From an uncultured Ruminococcus sp. (GTDB lineage Bacteria; Bacillota; Clostridia; Oscillospirales; Ruminococcaceae): a stretch of DNA of 17,557 bases. Shown here piece by piece: positions 1 to 7,862 of this stretch. Position 1 is the stretch's first letter. Each line of letters starts with the position of its first letter. The notes below the pieces were generated by a model. The model did not search any database. It was not told the origin of the DNA and was given only the letters and a program-made list of their open reading frames with translations. The translations under genes and the position numbers were made by a program. The DNA lies in NCBI GenBank assembly GCA_947174085.1, contig CAMWHN010000017.1, positions 1 through 17,557 of the forward strand, read 5' to 3'.

Positions 1-1857
1 AACAATCACAGCGTAATCAAACGGCTGTAATTTTACTAAATTATCTTCTAACAAACCATGTTCTATTTTTTCAAACACATATTTTTCAGAACAAGCTTGA
101 AAATTTACATGTTGTTCATGTTGAGAGCGATTCACATAAATTTGCACAGAAACACCAGCAGTTTCTTGTATTCTGGCAAAAGCAATGACATCATTTTGAG
201 CTGGTAAGAATTGCATTCTGCCATTTTTAAATACTTTATAAGCAAGTCTGATTTTGCCTAATTCTTTTGTAAAATTAATTAATTCTTTATCTTCATGTCC
301 CCACGGATAGCAACGACGGTTAAAAGGGTCTTTATAGCCTTGTAAACCGGCTTCATCACCGTAATAAATACTAGGCACACCGGGTAAGAAATACATTAAT
401 ACCATAGCAGCCTGTAACATAGCTTTGCCACGGCGATATTCCCACTCGTTGAGATAACGCTCTGCCATCCAGTCTTTTGATTTATCGTCACAGGATTCAC
501 CGCCAAAGCGATTAATTGCACGTTCAATATCATGTGTAGAAACAAAATTCATTAATACATCAACAGTAGGCTTTGGATAATTTTCTAAAATAGTCATAAT
601 ACAATTCTGGAAATCACGACTTGACATGCCTTTGATATAATTAATAATCGCATCTCGAAACGGATAATTCATAACAGAATCTAACTGGTCACCGAGTAAA
701 TAACGGCGTTTTACACCATAAGCTTCTTTGTTAGAGGCATCTTCCCAAACTTCACCGATTACAATTTTTTGAGGATTATATTTTTTAACAGCCGTGCGTA
801 AATTTTCAAGAAACTGGTCTGGCAATTCGTCTGCAACGTCAAGTCTGAAACCGGCTGCGCCTAGAGAAAGCCAATATTCTAACACACCATTTTTACCACA
901 AATATAATTAGTATATTGTTTATTATTTTCCTGTACATTAGGAAGCGTTTCAAAGCCCCACCATGATTCATATTCATTAGGGAAATTCCAGAACGTATAC
1001 CAAGAGAAATATTCACTGTCTTTAGACTGATAAGCTCCCACCGTGTCATAGCGATTATATCTATTAAAATAAATGCTGTCTGCACCTGTATGAGAAAATA
1101 CACCGTCTAAAATAATGCTAATTCCCAGTTTAGACGCTTCTTTACAGAGTTCCTTAAAATCTTCATTTGTGCCTAATAATGGGTCAACTTTGCGATAATT
1201 TGCTGTATTATATCTATGATTTTCATGAGATTCAAAAATAGGATTTAAATAAATACAAGTCACACCTAAGTCATGCAAATAGGGCAATTTTTCTTGAATC
1301 CCTGCTAAATCACCGCCGAAATAGTCATTATTCCAGACATGTCCATTCTGGTCAGGTCTATAATACGGCGTACCGCCCCAATCGTCACGCAATACACGAC
1401 CTGCTGGAATATTTTCATGTGGTTTTCCGCTTTTGTAAAATCTATCCGGAAAAATCTGATACATGACACCGCCTTTGAGAAAATCCGGTGTTTTATAATC
1501 TTCAGAATAAACTGTCAATTGAAATAAATCACCGTCATTTAAATTGCCAATATGTCCGGCAGTTTTTTTAATATAAAATCTTTGTCCTTTTGTAGTATAA
1601 GCAAAATAATAATAATGCACACCAGTATATTTGGGAATATAGCCTGTATTCCAGACAAAACAATCATCTTCTTCGGAAACAATATGCAGATTCATAAATC
1701 TTTCTTTATATCCGGGACGATAAATTACAATACAAGGCGGAAAATCAGGTTTAATTTCTTTTGGAAGTCTAATTGAGAAAAAAATAACTTTACCTCTTTT
1801 GACTGCACCGAAGGGTGATTTATAATTTAAATCCCAACTGTCATATAAATGGCTCAT
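1..1857 (-). CDS. GH13 alpha-amylase family enzyme (neopullulanase/cyclomaltodextrinase-like), C-terminus cut by window
   Basis: Glycoside hydrolase family 13 enzyme, expected to cleave alpha-1,4 (possibly alpha-1,6) bonds in maltodextrins or glycogen in the cytoplasm. The frame is open for 619 codons to base 1 with no stop, and the last residues read PFDYAVIV, so only a few residues are probably missing. An N-terminal beta-rich domain of about 130 residues precedes the barrel, which starts at GGVMYQIFPDRF. Visible catalytic regions are DGVFSHTG, GFRLDVAD (nucleophile Asp340), IGEVWED (acid/base Glu369) and FVSTHDIER (transition-state Asp443). The first residues (MSHLYDSWDLNYKS) show no signal peptide. 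The ATG start has AGGAG 8 bases upstream. The gene lies about 125 bases downstream of glgP on the same strand, past a terminator, so it may depend on readthrough; no convincing promoter is visible in the gap. The subfamily (neopullulanase, cyclomaltodextrinase or alpha-amylase) is inferred. Confidence 0.93.
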   Translation of the reverse strand, partial: MSHLYDSWDLNYKSPFGAVKRGKVIFFSIRLPKEIKPDFPPCIVIYRPGYKERFMNLHIVSEEDDCFVWNTGYIPKYTGVHYYYFAYTTKGQRFYIKKTAGHIGNLNDGDLFQLTVYSEDYKTPDFLKGGVMYQIFPDRFYKSGKPHENIPAGRVLRDDWGGTPYYRPDQNGHVWNNDYFGGDLAGIQEKLPYLHDLGVTCIYLNPIFESHENHRYNTANYRKVDPLLGTNEDFKELCKEASKLGISIILDGVFSHTGADSIYFNRYNRYDTVGAYQSKDSEYFSWYTFWNFPNEYESWWGFETLPNVQENNKQYTNYICGKNGVLEYWLSLGAAGFRLDVADELPDQFLENLRTAVKKYNPQKIVIGEVWEDASNKEAYGVKRRYLLGDQLDSVMNYPFRDAIINYIKGMSSRDFQNCIMTILENYPKPTVDVLMNFVSTHDIERAINRFGGESCDDKSKDWMAERYLNEWEYRRGKAMLQAAMVLMYFLPGVPSIYYGDEAGLQGYKDPFNRRCYPWGHEDKELINFTKELGKIRLAYKVFKNGRMQFLPAQNDVIAFARIQETAGVSVQIYVNRSQHEQHVNFQACSEKYVFEKIEHGLLEDNLVKLQPFDYAVIV

Positions 1858-1910
1858 AGAAAAAACTCCTTTCAAAAAAATAACTTACACGATTTCGGAA
1901 AATTATTAGT

Positions 1911-1948
1911 AAAAAAGCGTGTCTAACAGTTATGTCAAACACGCTTTT
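1911..1948 (-). terminator. Intrinsic terminator of glgP
   Basis: Read on the minus strand, bases 1948-1933 pair with 1928-1913 to form a 16 bp stem with two G-U wobbles and a 4-base loop. It is followed by a run of six U. It lies just after the glgP stop and before the GH13 gene. Confidence 0.88.
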
Positions 1949-1982
1949 GCACATGTGTTTTTTTAGAAATTTTTAAAAATTA

Positions 1983-4388
1983 TTAAAGCCCCCAGATGTC
2001 ACGAGCATAATCATTTACACTACGGTCAGCGGAGAAAATACCAGCTCCAGCCGTATTCATGAGCGACATTTTTGCCCAACGTTTCGTGTCATTATAGCAT
2101 TCTGTGCTGAATTTCTGTGCATTTCTGTAAGAATCAAAATCAGCAAGTACCATATACGGATCTCTTTGTTTGAGAGAATCTGCTACTTCATTGAACGTAC
2201 AGCCATTAATACCATGATACATTCTGTTAATGCAATCACGAATCAAATAATTTTCATGATATAATTTTTCAGGGTGATAATAATTTTTCATTGCATTGAC
2301 TTCTTCTGTTTTCATACCGAAGATAATAATATTATCATCACCGACAGCGTCTTTAATTTCCACATTTGCGCCGTCCAGTGTACCCAAAGTAACAGCACCA
2401 TTCAGCATTAATTTCATGTTACCTGTACCAGAAGCTTCTGTACCGGCGAGTGAAATCTGTTCAGAAATATCAGCAGCAGGCATTAATAATTCAGAGAGTG
2501 TAACACTGTAATTTTCAATAAAATGCACAGCGAGTCTATCTGAAATTCTAGGATTTTTGCGAATTTCTTCTGAAATCGCCCAAATCATTTTAATAATCTG
2601 CTTAGCCAAATAATACCCCGGAGCTGCTTTTGCGGCGAAAATATAAGTTTTAGGTGTGAAGTCAGCATTTGGATTTTCAAGCAAATAATTATACTGTGCA
2701 AGAATATTCATAACATTCAGGTGCTGACGTTTGTATTCATGCAAACGTTTTACTTGCACGTCAAAAATGCTGTCTGTATTCAGAATAATTCTGGAATTTT
2801 GTTTTACATATTTTGCAAAACGAGCTTTATTCTGTTTTTTCACAGCCATAATTTTTTCAAGTGTTTCATCATCGTCTGCAAATACAGTTAATTTAGATAA
2901 TTCTGCACCGTCTTTCAAGAAACCGTCACCGATTTTATCTTTTAAAAGTTCTGTCAACCCTGGATTAGACTGATACAGCCAACGGCGATAAGCAATACCA
3001 TTTGTAACATTCTTGAATTTATGCGGTGTGTCAGCGGCTTCATCTCTGAATACATCTGTTTTAATAATATCAGAATGCAGTTTAGAAACGCCGTTTACAC
3101 TATGAGAAGCGGCAACACAAAGTGTAGCCATATGAATTGTATTATCTTTAATAATAGACATTCTGGTTGTTTTTGCAGAATCATAACCATTGCGTTCCAT
3201 GAGAGACTGACAATAACGATTATTAATTTCAACTATAATAGAGAAAATTCTTGGAATAATATGCTTGAGCATATTCACGTCCCATTTTTCAAGAGCTTCT
3301 GCCATGACTGTATGATTTGTATAAGCAAACGTATTAGTCACAATATGCCAAGCCTGTTCCCAACCATAACCGCAATCATCTAATAAAATACGCATTAATT
3401 CCGGAATTGCAAGTGTTGGGTGTGTATCATTAATATGAATTGCCACTTTTTCATGCAGATTATCCAGAGTACCATATACATTCATGTGTGTATTTACAAT
3501 ATCGCCTACAGCAGCAGCACATAAGAAATATTGCTGACGTAATCTTAAAGACTTACCTTCCAGATGATTGTCATTTGGATATAAAATTTTAGAAATAGCA
3601 TTTGCCATAGAGTTTTGTCCGATAGCTTTTGCATAGTCACCCTGATTAAACAGCTCCATATTAAAAGATGGTGCCTTTGCAGACCACAAACGCAAAACAG
3701 AAACACCTGTACTGTCATAACCGGAAACATACATATCATAAGGTGTTGCCATAACTGTGCTATAATTTACATGAGAAATATGATGATATTGATTATCCCA
3801 ATATTCATTTAATTCACCCTCGAAATGCACTTCGATTGCTTTTTCTGGTTTTGGGTCAAGCCATACGCTTCCGCCGGGTAACCAGTTGTCAGGCAATTCT
3901 GTTTGCCAACCGTCTTCCAATTTCTGTTGGAAAATGCCGTATTCATAACAAATAGAATGTCCCATAGCAGGCATTGCCTGTGTTGCCATGCCGTCCAGAT
4001 AGCAAGCTGCAAGACGACCTAAACCGCCATTGCCCAACCCTGCATCAGGTTCGCATTCATAAATTTTATCCAGATTAATATGAAATCCGGCAAGCATTTC
4101 TTTTACAGCGTCTGCCATTTCCAGATTATACAAACTGGTTTTCAAAGAGCGACCCATTAAAAATTCCATAGAAAGATAATAAACTTGTTTCTTTCCTACA
4201 GAATGCGCTTGGTTGATAAATTTCCTACGTTTTGTTTTGAGATGTTCTACAACTAGTGCAGACAATACCTCATAAACTTGCTGGTCGGACGCTTCCTCAG
4301 GGGAAACATTAAACTTGTTTTGCAGTCTTTCACTAAACTGCTTTTTAAATTTCTTTACTTCGCTAGAATCGTTTACTGCCATAATCAT
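1983..4388 (-). CDS. glgP: Glycogen/maltodextrin phosphorylase
   Basis: Phosphorolyses alpha-1,4-glucan from the non-reducing end to glucose-1-phosphate, using pyridoxal phosphate in the cytoplasm. The 801-residue length is normal for the GT35 family. Family signatures are seen along the whole protein: YYLSMEFLMGR, NGGLGRLAACYLDG, YEYGIFQQ, the ALEKWD region, VKRLHEYKRQ, and the PLP site EASGTGNMKLMLNG with the cofactor lysine at about residue 659. The start chosen is ATG at 4388, with GGAG 9 bases upstream. A TTG at 4403 is in frame, but it overlaps that Shine-Dalgarno sequence and so is unlikely; a second ATG at 4382 is a weaker alternative. It has its own promoter about 80 bases upstream and a strong terminator. 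With the GH13 enzyme downstream it makes an intracellular glucan-degrading pair. Storage glycogen and imported maltodextrin are both possible substrates. Confidence 0.97.
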   Translation of the reverse strand: MIMAVNDSSEVKKFKKQFSERLQNKFNVSPEEASDQQVYEVLSALVVEHLKTKRRKFINQAHSVGKKQVYYLSMEFLMGRSLKTSLYNLEMADAVKEMLAGFHINLDKIYECEPDAGLGNGGLGRLAACYLDGMATQAMPAMGHSICYEYGIFQQKLEDGWQTELPDNWLPGGSVWLDPKPEKAIEVHFEGELNEYWDNQYHHISHVNYSTVMATPYDMYVSGYDSTGVSVLRLWSAKAPSFNMELFNQGDYAKAIGQNSMANAISKILYPNDNHLEGKSLRLRQQYFLCAAAVGDIVNTHMNVYGTLDNLHEKVAIHINDTHPTLAIPELMRILLDDCGYGWEQAWHIVTNTFAYTNHTVMAEALEKWDVNMLKHIIPRIFSIIVEINNRYCQSLMERNGYDSAKTTRMSIIKDNTIHMATLCVAASHSVNGVSKLHSDIIKTDVFRDEAADTPHKFKNVTNGIAYRRWLYQSNPGLTELLKDKIGDGFLKDGAELSKLTVFADDDETLEKIMAVKKQNKARFAKYVKQNSRIILNTDSIFDVQVKRLHEYKRQHLNVMNILAQYNYLLENPNADFTPKTYIFAAKAAPGYYLAKQIIKMIWAISEEIRKNPRISDRLAVHFIENYSVTLSELLMPAADISEQISLAGTEASGTGNMKLMLNGAVTLGTLDGANVEIKDAVGDDNIIIFGMKTEEVNAMKNYYHPEKLYHENYLIRDCINRMYHGINGCTFNEVADSLKQRDPYMVLADFDSYRNAQKFSTECYNDTKRWAKMSLMNTAGAGIFSADRSVNDYARDIWGL

Positions 4389-4469
4389 TTTGCCCGTCTC
4401 CAAATTAATAAACTTAATTTAAGACGTTCTCCTTTCTTAAAATTGAATAAGAAAAATCTTACCATTAAT

Positions 4470-4498
4470 AGTATACCTTATTTTTGCGTTGGTTACAA
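4470..4498 (-). promoter_or_regulatory. glgP promoter P1
   Basis: On the minus strand, -35 TTGTAA (4498-4493), a 17-base spacer and -10 TATACT (4475-4470). The predicted start near 4463 gives a leader of about 75 bases before glgP. Confidence 0.75.
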
Positions 4499-4522
4499 TT
4501 GACATTTTCTACAAATATGTGA

Positions 4523-4537
4523 TGTGAAATCGTCACA
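4523..4537. promoter_or_regulatory. Palindrome TGTGA-N5-TCACA upstream of glgP promoter
   Basis: A perfect 5 bp inverted repeat with a 5-base centre, centred about 67 bases upstream of the predicted glgP transcription start. The position suits an activator site. The half sites resemble those of CRP/FNR-type regulators, but that family usually uses a 6-base centre. There is no T-run after it, so it is not a terminator of the thioesterase gene. Regulatory function is inferred from position and symmetry only. Confidence 0.35.
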
Positions 4538-4589
4538 AATTGGATAAAAGACAGAAATCAAATATAAAATCCTGTTAAAAATCACTTGA

Positions 4590-4619
4590 ATTATACAATA
4601 AGTTATGATTAATTGTCTG
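4590..4619 (-). promoter_or_regulatory. Possible upstream glgP promoter P2
   Basis: A perfect TATAAT (4595-4590, minus strand) has CAGACA 18 bases upstream, a weak -35 that overlaps the stop of the thioesterase gene. It could be a second glgP promoter, or chance in AT-rich DNA. Confidence 0.3.
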
Positions 4620-5040
4620 TTTTTATGTCATTCTGTAACGCTTGTGTCAGCATTTCATGTGCTAAGGGATATTCTTTTTTTACTCGAATCGGCTTGCCTT
4701 GCGGATTCAAAAAACAGTGTGTACTTGTACCGGTACAGCAAATTTGTCCTGTATTAGAATTTCTTACAGTGTAAGCAAATCCGTAGCGCACACCGTTATA
4801 AGACATTAATTTTGTTTCAATCTGAACTGTCTCGCCGAAATATACCATTTTGAGATAATTTACATCTACTGTCAGAACAGGGCAAACAATGCCTTGCTGT
4901 TCTTGTTTGGCAAAGCTATAGCCTACGCTGTCAAAATAGGCGATTCTGGCTTCTTCAAACCAACGAATGTAATTAGAATGATGAATAATTTTCATTTGGT
5001 CAGTTTCATAATAATACGGTGTACGCTGATAAATATACAT
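4609..5040 (-). CDS. YbgC/FadM-type acyl-CoA thioesterase
   Basis: A 143-residue single hotdog-fold protein of the 4-hydroxybenzoyl-CoA thioesterase / YbgC family, expected to hydrolyse acyl-CoA or acyl-ACP thioesters in the cytoplasm. The N-terminal family signature is clear: YYETDQM (candidate catalytic Asp14), then HHSNYIRWFEEAR and an aromatic-rich helix. The position usually held by glycine after 'DxM' is lysine here, a mild departure. The start ATG has AAGGAG about 10 bases upstream, and that site lies within the last codons of the GtrA-like gene. The two genes are separated by 4 bases and are surely cotranscribed. The natural substrate cannot be read from the sequence. Confidence 0.88.
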   Translation of the reverse strand: MYIYQRTPYYYETDQMKIIHHSNYIRWFEEARIAYFDSVGYSFAKQEQQGIVCPVLTVDVNYLKMVYFGETVQIETKLMSYNGVRYGFAYTVRNSNTGQICCTGTSTHCFLNPQGKPIRVKKEYPLAHEMLTQALQNDIKTDN

Positions 5041-5044
5041 AAAT

Positions 5045-5626
5045 TTAAATCTCCTTGTTTTGCTTTTTAAAAATAATAAATTTACTCAAGAAATAATTTG
5101 CCAAAGTCACAACAACTTGCTGACTAAAATAGAATATGAAATAAATCCAGAAGTTTTTATTTCCGTCTTCCATTGTATACAGGGGTACACCAAGTTGCAT
5201 AATGCCAACAGACATTGCCAAAGATAATAATCTAGCAGAAATAAATGTCCATAATTCCCACATAAACTGTTTTGTAGATTCTGTTTTACTCTTGAAAACA
5301 TATTTTTTATTGACATAAAAAGCAAAAATAACGGCAACAATCCAAGCAACTGTTGTTGAAATAAAATTTTCCGTGCGATTTGCCCAGTCAATATTTGCCA
5401 GAATACTAAATTCTGTACTTAATTCCAGCATAAAATTTTCTATAGATTCTGCTAAGTTAGTATGTGGTAAAATTCCAAATTCCATACCAAACTGCACAAT
5501 GGTATTTACAATTGTTGTAAGAACACCATAATAAATATAAATTATTAATTCTTCAAATTTAGCATATAAATTTTTTAACGGCTTAGGCAAGAGCTTTACA
5601 AAAAATTGCAAAATCGCATCAAACAT
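5045..5626 (-). CDS. GtrA-like four-helix membrane protein
   Basis: Small polytopic membrane protein of the GtrA/DPMS1-type family, whose members help move lipid-linked sugars (polyprenyl-phosphate glycosides) or support cell-wall glycosylation. Four hydrophobic segments are visible: YIYYGVLTTIVNTIVQF, TTVAWIVAVIFAFYV, ISARLLSLAMSVGIMQL and FYFSQQVVVTLANYFLSKF. They carry the family features 'FYVNKKYVFKSK' after helix 2 and 'NYFLSKFIIFKK' at the end. The long helix 1-2 loop (about 45 residues) is larger than in small GtrA proteins. The start chosen is ATG 5626 (193 residues), with GAAAGGA 11 bases upstream. An in-frame ATG at 5668 would add 14 residues, but it has no ribosome binding site and lies inside the hairpin that ends htpG. 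No glycosyltransferase neighbour is present, so the substrate is unknown. Confidence 0.82.
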   Translation of the reverse strand: MFDAILQFFVKLLPKPLKNLYAKFEELIIYIYYGVLTTIVNTIVQFGMEFGILPHTNLAESIENFMLELSTEFSILANIDWANRTENFISTTVAWIVAVIFAFYVNKKYVFKSKTESTKQFMWELWTFISARLLSLAMSVGIMQLGVPLYTMEDGNKNFWIYFIFYFSQQVVVTLANYFLSKFIIFKKQNKEI

Positions 5627-5637
5627 AATAAATAAAA

Positions 5638-5644
5638 TCCTTTC
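5638..5644 (-). promoter_or_regulatory. Ribosome binding site fixing the GtrA-like start
   Basis: GAAAGGA on the minus strand, 11 bases before ATG 5626. It lies downstream of the alternative ATG 5668 and so decides for the shorter protein. Confidence 0.65.
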
Positions 5645-5659
5645 TAATATAAAGACCAA

Positions 5660-5686
5660 TAAGCCCATTGTAACACAACAGGCTTA
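5660..5686 (-). terminator. Probable htpG terminator hairpin
   Basis: Minus-strand RNA from 5686 to 5660 folds into a 12 bp stem with two G-U wobbles and a 3-base loop (GTT), 16 bases after the htpG stop. The wobbles become mismatches on the plus strand, so it is oriented for htpG. The U tract after it is weak and interrupted, so readthrough into the GtrA-like gene is likely. Confidence 0.55.
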
Positions 5687-5702
5687 CCAGAATCATTCAT
5701 AC

Positions 5703-7592
5703 TTACATGAGTTCGCAAATTAAATTAGAAAATTCTGCTGGATTATCAATTGGCATATTTTCCATTAATAATGCTTGGTTATATAACAATTTTGCATATT
5801 TCTGTACTTTTTCATTGTCAGAACCATTCAAAGCTGTTAATTTTTCAAATACAGGGTGTTCCGGATTTAATTCTAATACAAGTTTTGCCTGTACTTTGGT
5901 ATCAGTTGGCATTGCATTAAGCGTTTTTTCCATTTCTAGTGTCAAATCGCCCTCACTTGTTAAGCAAACTGGGTGTGATTTCAAACGGCTAGATAAAGTA
6001 ACTCTTTCTACTTTGCCATCTAAAGCTTTGTGCATCGTTTCAAACAAAGATTTATTTTCTTCTGTTTTTTCGTCAAGAGCTTTCTTTTCTTCTTCTGTGT
6101 TTAAATCTAAATCAGACGCAGTTACAGATTTGAAATTTTTATCTTTGAAGGAAATCATATTTTTTACAGCAAATTCGTCTACTGGAATTGTAAAATACAA
6201 AATTTCATAGCCTTTGGCAAGAACAGCTTCTGTTTGTGGTAACGCTTTAATTTGCTCTATCGTGTTACCAGAGGCATAATAAATATCTTTCTGTTCTTCT
6301 GGCATATGCTCCACATATTCAGTGAGAGTAATTAATTTATCTTCACGAGAAGATTTAAAAATTAATAAATCTTGTAAATCATCTTTGTGCATACCGTAAT
6401 CACTGCAAATGCCATATTTAATCTGTGTGCCGAATGCGTCAAAGAATTTCTCATATTTTTCACGGTCGTTATTCAGCATGCGAATTAATTCATTATGAAT
6501 TGTCTTTTCAATGCTTTTGGCAATTAATTTTAATTGTCTGTCATGCTGAAGCATTTCACGGGAAATATTCAAAGACAAATCTTCTGAATCCACAAGACCC
6601 TTGACAAAACTATAATAATCCGGTAGCAAGTCCGCACATTTTTCCATAATTAACACGCCATTTGTATATAATTGCAGACCTTTTTCATATTCACGAGTAT
6701 AATAATCAAACGGAGCTTTTGACGGAATATATAACAAAGCGTCATAGCTAACAGCTCCCTCATTGTGAACATGCTTGAATGCCATAGGTGGCATATAGTC
6801 ATTAAATTTTTCTTGATAAAAATTATGATAATCATCATCTTTTAATTCAGAACGGTTTTTACGCCACAAAGGTACTTGACTATTAAGCGTTTCTAAATTA
6901 ATTTCTAAATCATATTCGTCAGTTGAACCCTCTTTTAGTTTTCTATGAGAAACTTCCATCTGAATTGGGAATCTGATATAATCAGAATATCTCTTGACAA
7001 GATGTTGGATTCTGAATTCTTCTAAAAATTCGCTATAATTTTCCTCGTCAGAATCATCTGCTAATTCTAATACAATTTTAGTGCCATGTTTTGTTAGTTC
7101 GCTAATTTCGTCAGTAGGTTCAATCGTATAGCCCTCGACACCTTCAGATTGCCATTTATAAGCCTGTTCTTCGCCAAATGCTCTGGAATAAACGGTTACA
7201 CGTTTTGCGACCATGAATGCCGAATAGAATCCCACACCAAATTGACCAATAATTTGCTGGTCTTCACCAAGTTTATTATCTGTCTTAAATTTCAAAGAAC
7301 CACTGCTTGCAATTGTGCCAAGATTATGTTCTAGTTCTTCTTCTGTCATACCAATGCCATTATCTGTAATTGTAATTGTTCGTTCTGTTTTGTTAATATC
7401 CAGACGAATGAAAAAATCGCCTTTATTTAATCCAACAGAATTATCTGTCAAAGAACGAAAATATAGCTTGTCAATTGCGTCACTTGCATTAGAAATTAAT
7501 TCACGCAAGAAAATTTCCTTATGTGTATAAATTGAATGAATCATCATGTCAAGCAGTTTTTTAGATTCTGCTTGAAAAGCCTTTGTTTCCAT
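5703..7592 (-). CDS. htpG: Molecular chaperone HtpG (Hsp90)
   Basis: ATP-dependent cytosolic chaperone of the Hsp90 family. Its 629 residues match the usual bacterial length. The N-terminal GHKL ATPase is complete: ELISNASDAIDKL near residue 35, TDNGIGM near 80, GTIASSGS near 95 and GQFGVGFYSAFM near 120. The middle domain has the family stretch VPLWRKNRSEL and the conserved 'SLNISREMLQ' region near residue 345. The C-terminus ends ICELM without the eukaryotic MEEVD tail. The start ATG has GAGG 9 bases upstream. The leader contains a perfect CIRCE operator and the promoter is of the extended -10 type, so repression by HrcA is expected. Confidence 0.97.
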   Translation of the reverse strand: METKAFQAESKKLLDMMIHSIYTHKEIFLRELISNASDAIDKLYFRSLTDNSVGLNKGDFFIRLDINKTERTITITDNGIGMTEEELEHNLGTIASSGSLKFKTDNKLGEDQQIIGQFGVGFYSAFMVAKRVTVYSRAFGEEQAYKWQSEGVEGYTIEPTDEISELTKHGTKIVLELADDSDEENYSEFLEEFRIQHLVKRYSDYIRFPIQMEVSHRKLKEGSTDEYDLEINLETLNSQVPLWRKNRSELKDDDYHNFYQEKFNDYMPPMAFKHVHNEGAVSYDALLYIPSKAPFDYYTREYEKGLQLYTNGVLIMEKCADLLPDYYSFVKGLVDSEDLSLNISREMLQHDRQLKLIAKSIEKTIHNELIRMLNNDREKYEKFFDAFGTQIKYGICSDYGMHKDDLQDLLIFKSSREDKLITLTEYVEHMPEEQKDIYYASGNTIEQIKALPQTEAVLAKGYEILYFTIPVDEFAVKNMISFKDKNFKSVTASDLDLNTEEEKKALDEKTEENKSLFETMHKALDGKVERVTLSSRLKSHPVCLTSEGDLTLEMEKTLNAMPTDTKVQAKLVLELNPEHPVFEKLTALNGSDNEKVQKYAKLLYNQALLMENMPIDNPAEFSNLICELM

Positions 7593-7621
7593 TTATAAAT
7601 TCCTCTTTTCTTGAATTAATA

Positions 7622-7648
7622 TTAGCACTCTAGCTCCGAGAGTGCTAA
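7622..7648. promoter_or_regulatory. CIRCE operator (HrcA binding site) for htpG
   Basis: TTAGCACTC, nine bases, then GAGTGCTAA: an exact match to the CIRCE consensus. It sits at the predicted transcription start of htpG, about 30-56 bases upstream of the ATG, where HrcA would block initiation. Confidence 0.96.
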
Positions 7649-7652
7649 TTCT

Positions 7653-7680
7653 AGTATAGCATGTTTTTTAGAAAAATCAA
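7653..7680 (-). promoter_or_regulatory. htpG promoter
   Basis: Minus strand: -35 TTGATT (7680-7675), a 16-base spacer and -10 TATACT (7658-7653) preceded by TGC, giving an extended -10. The predicted start is near 7646, inside CIRCE. Confidence 0.8.
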
Positions 7681-7754
7681 GAGCATATCCTTAAAATTCA
7701 TCAAAAATTAATATTTTATTTATATTTTATTTATAATTAGGAATATTTTCAGAG

Positions 7755-7774
7755 TTTTAGAAATTATTCTAAAA
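7755..7774. promoter_or_regulatory. Inverted repeat, candidate operator A
   Basis: TTTTAGAA and TTCTAAAA around ATTA, an 8 bp stem. It ends 53 bases before the -10 box, exactly as its counterpart at 8561-8582 does. One stem pair differs between copies as A-T versus G-C, keeping the symmetry. The regulator is unknown. Confidence 0.55.
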
Positions 7775-7804
7775 ATTAACGTTTAATTTTGGTTAAAAAA
7801 ACAA

Positions 7805-7833
7805 TAGAGTTTTTTGGAAAATTATGCTACAAT
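7805..7833 (+). promoter_or_regulatory. Promoter of the flavoprotein gene
   Basis: -10 TACAAT (7828-7833) preceded by TGC (extended -10). The -35 region is TAGAGT with a 17-base spacer, weak against TTGACA but shared with two other promoters in the window. Confidence 0.7.
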
Positions 7834-7862
7834 GAGTTAATGAGTTTAAGGGAGGTAATTTT

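Larger units (their letters stand above)
7735..7833 (+). repeat. Promoter cassette copy A (duplicated at 8542-8640)
   Basis: The 79 bases at 7755-7833 align without gaps to 8562-8640 with 66 identities. The 20 bases upstream still match at 14 of 20. Similarity stops right after the -10 box, and the genes behind the two copies are unrelated. The cassette holds an inverted repeat, a conserved AACGTT-AATTTTGG stretch, the -35 region and the -10 box. Confidence 0.85.

Noticed and set aside
4523..4537. Terminator of the thioesterase gene
   Set aside because: The short TGTGA/TCACA stem has no T-run after it on either strand; a protein-binding site is a better reading.
5707..6210. A 167-codon open frame on the plus strand opposite htpG
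   Set aside because: It is antisense to a fully conserved Hsp90 gene, is serine/phenylalanine-rich as expected from reverse reading, and has no ribosome binding site. The same holds for other frames opposite glgP and ppdK.
7755..7774. PerR/Fur-type box in the cassette inverted repeat
   Set aside because: The half sites TTAGAA/TTCTAA recall such boxes, but the symmetry centre lies between bases (even spacing) and not on the single central base of 7-1-7 sites; copy B departs further.
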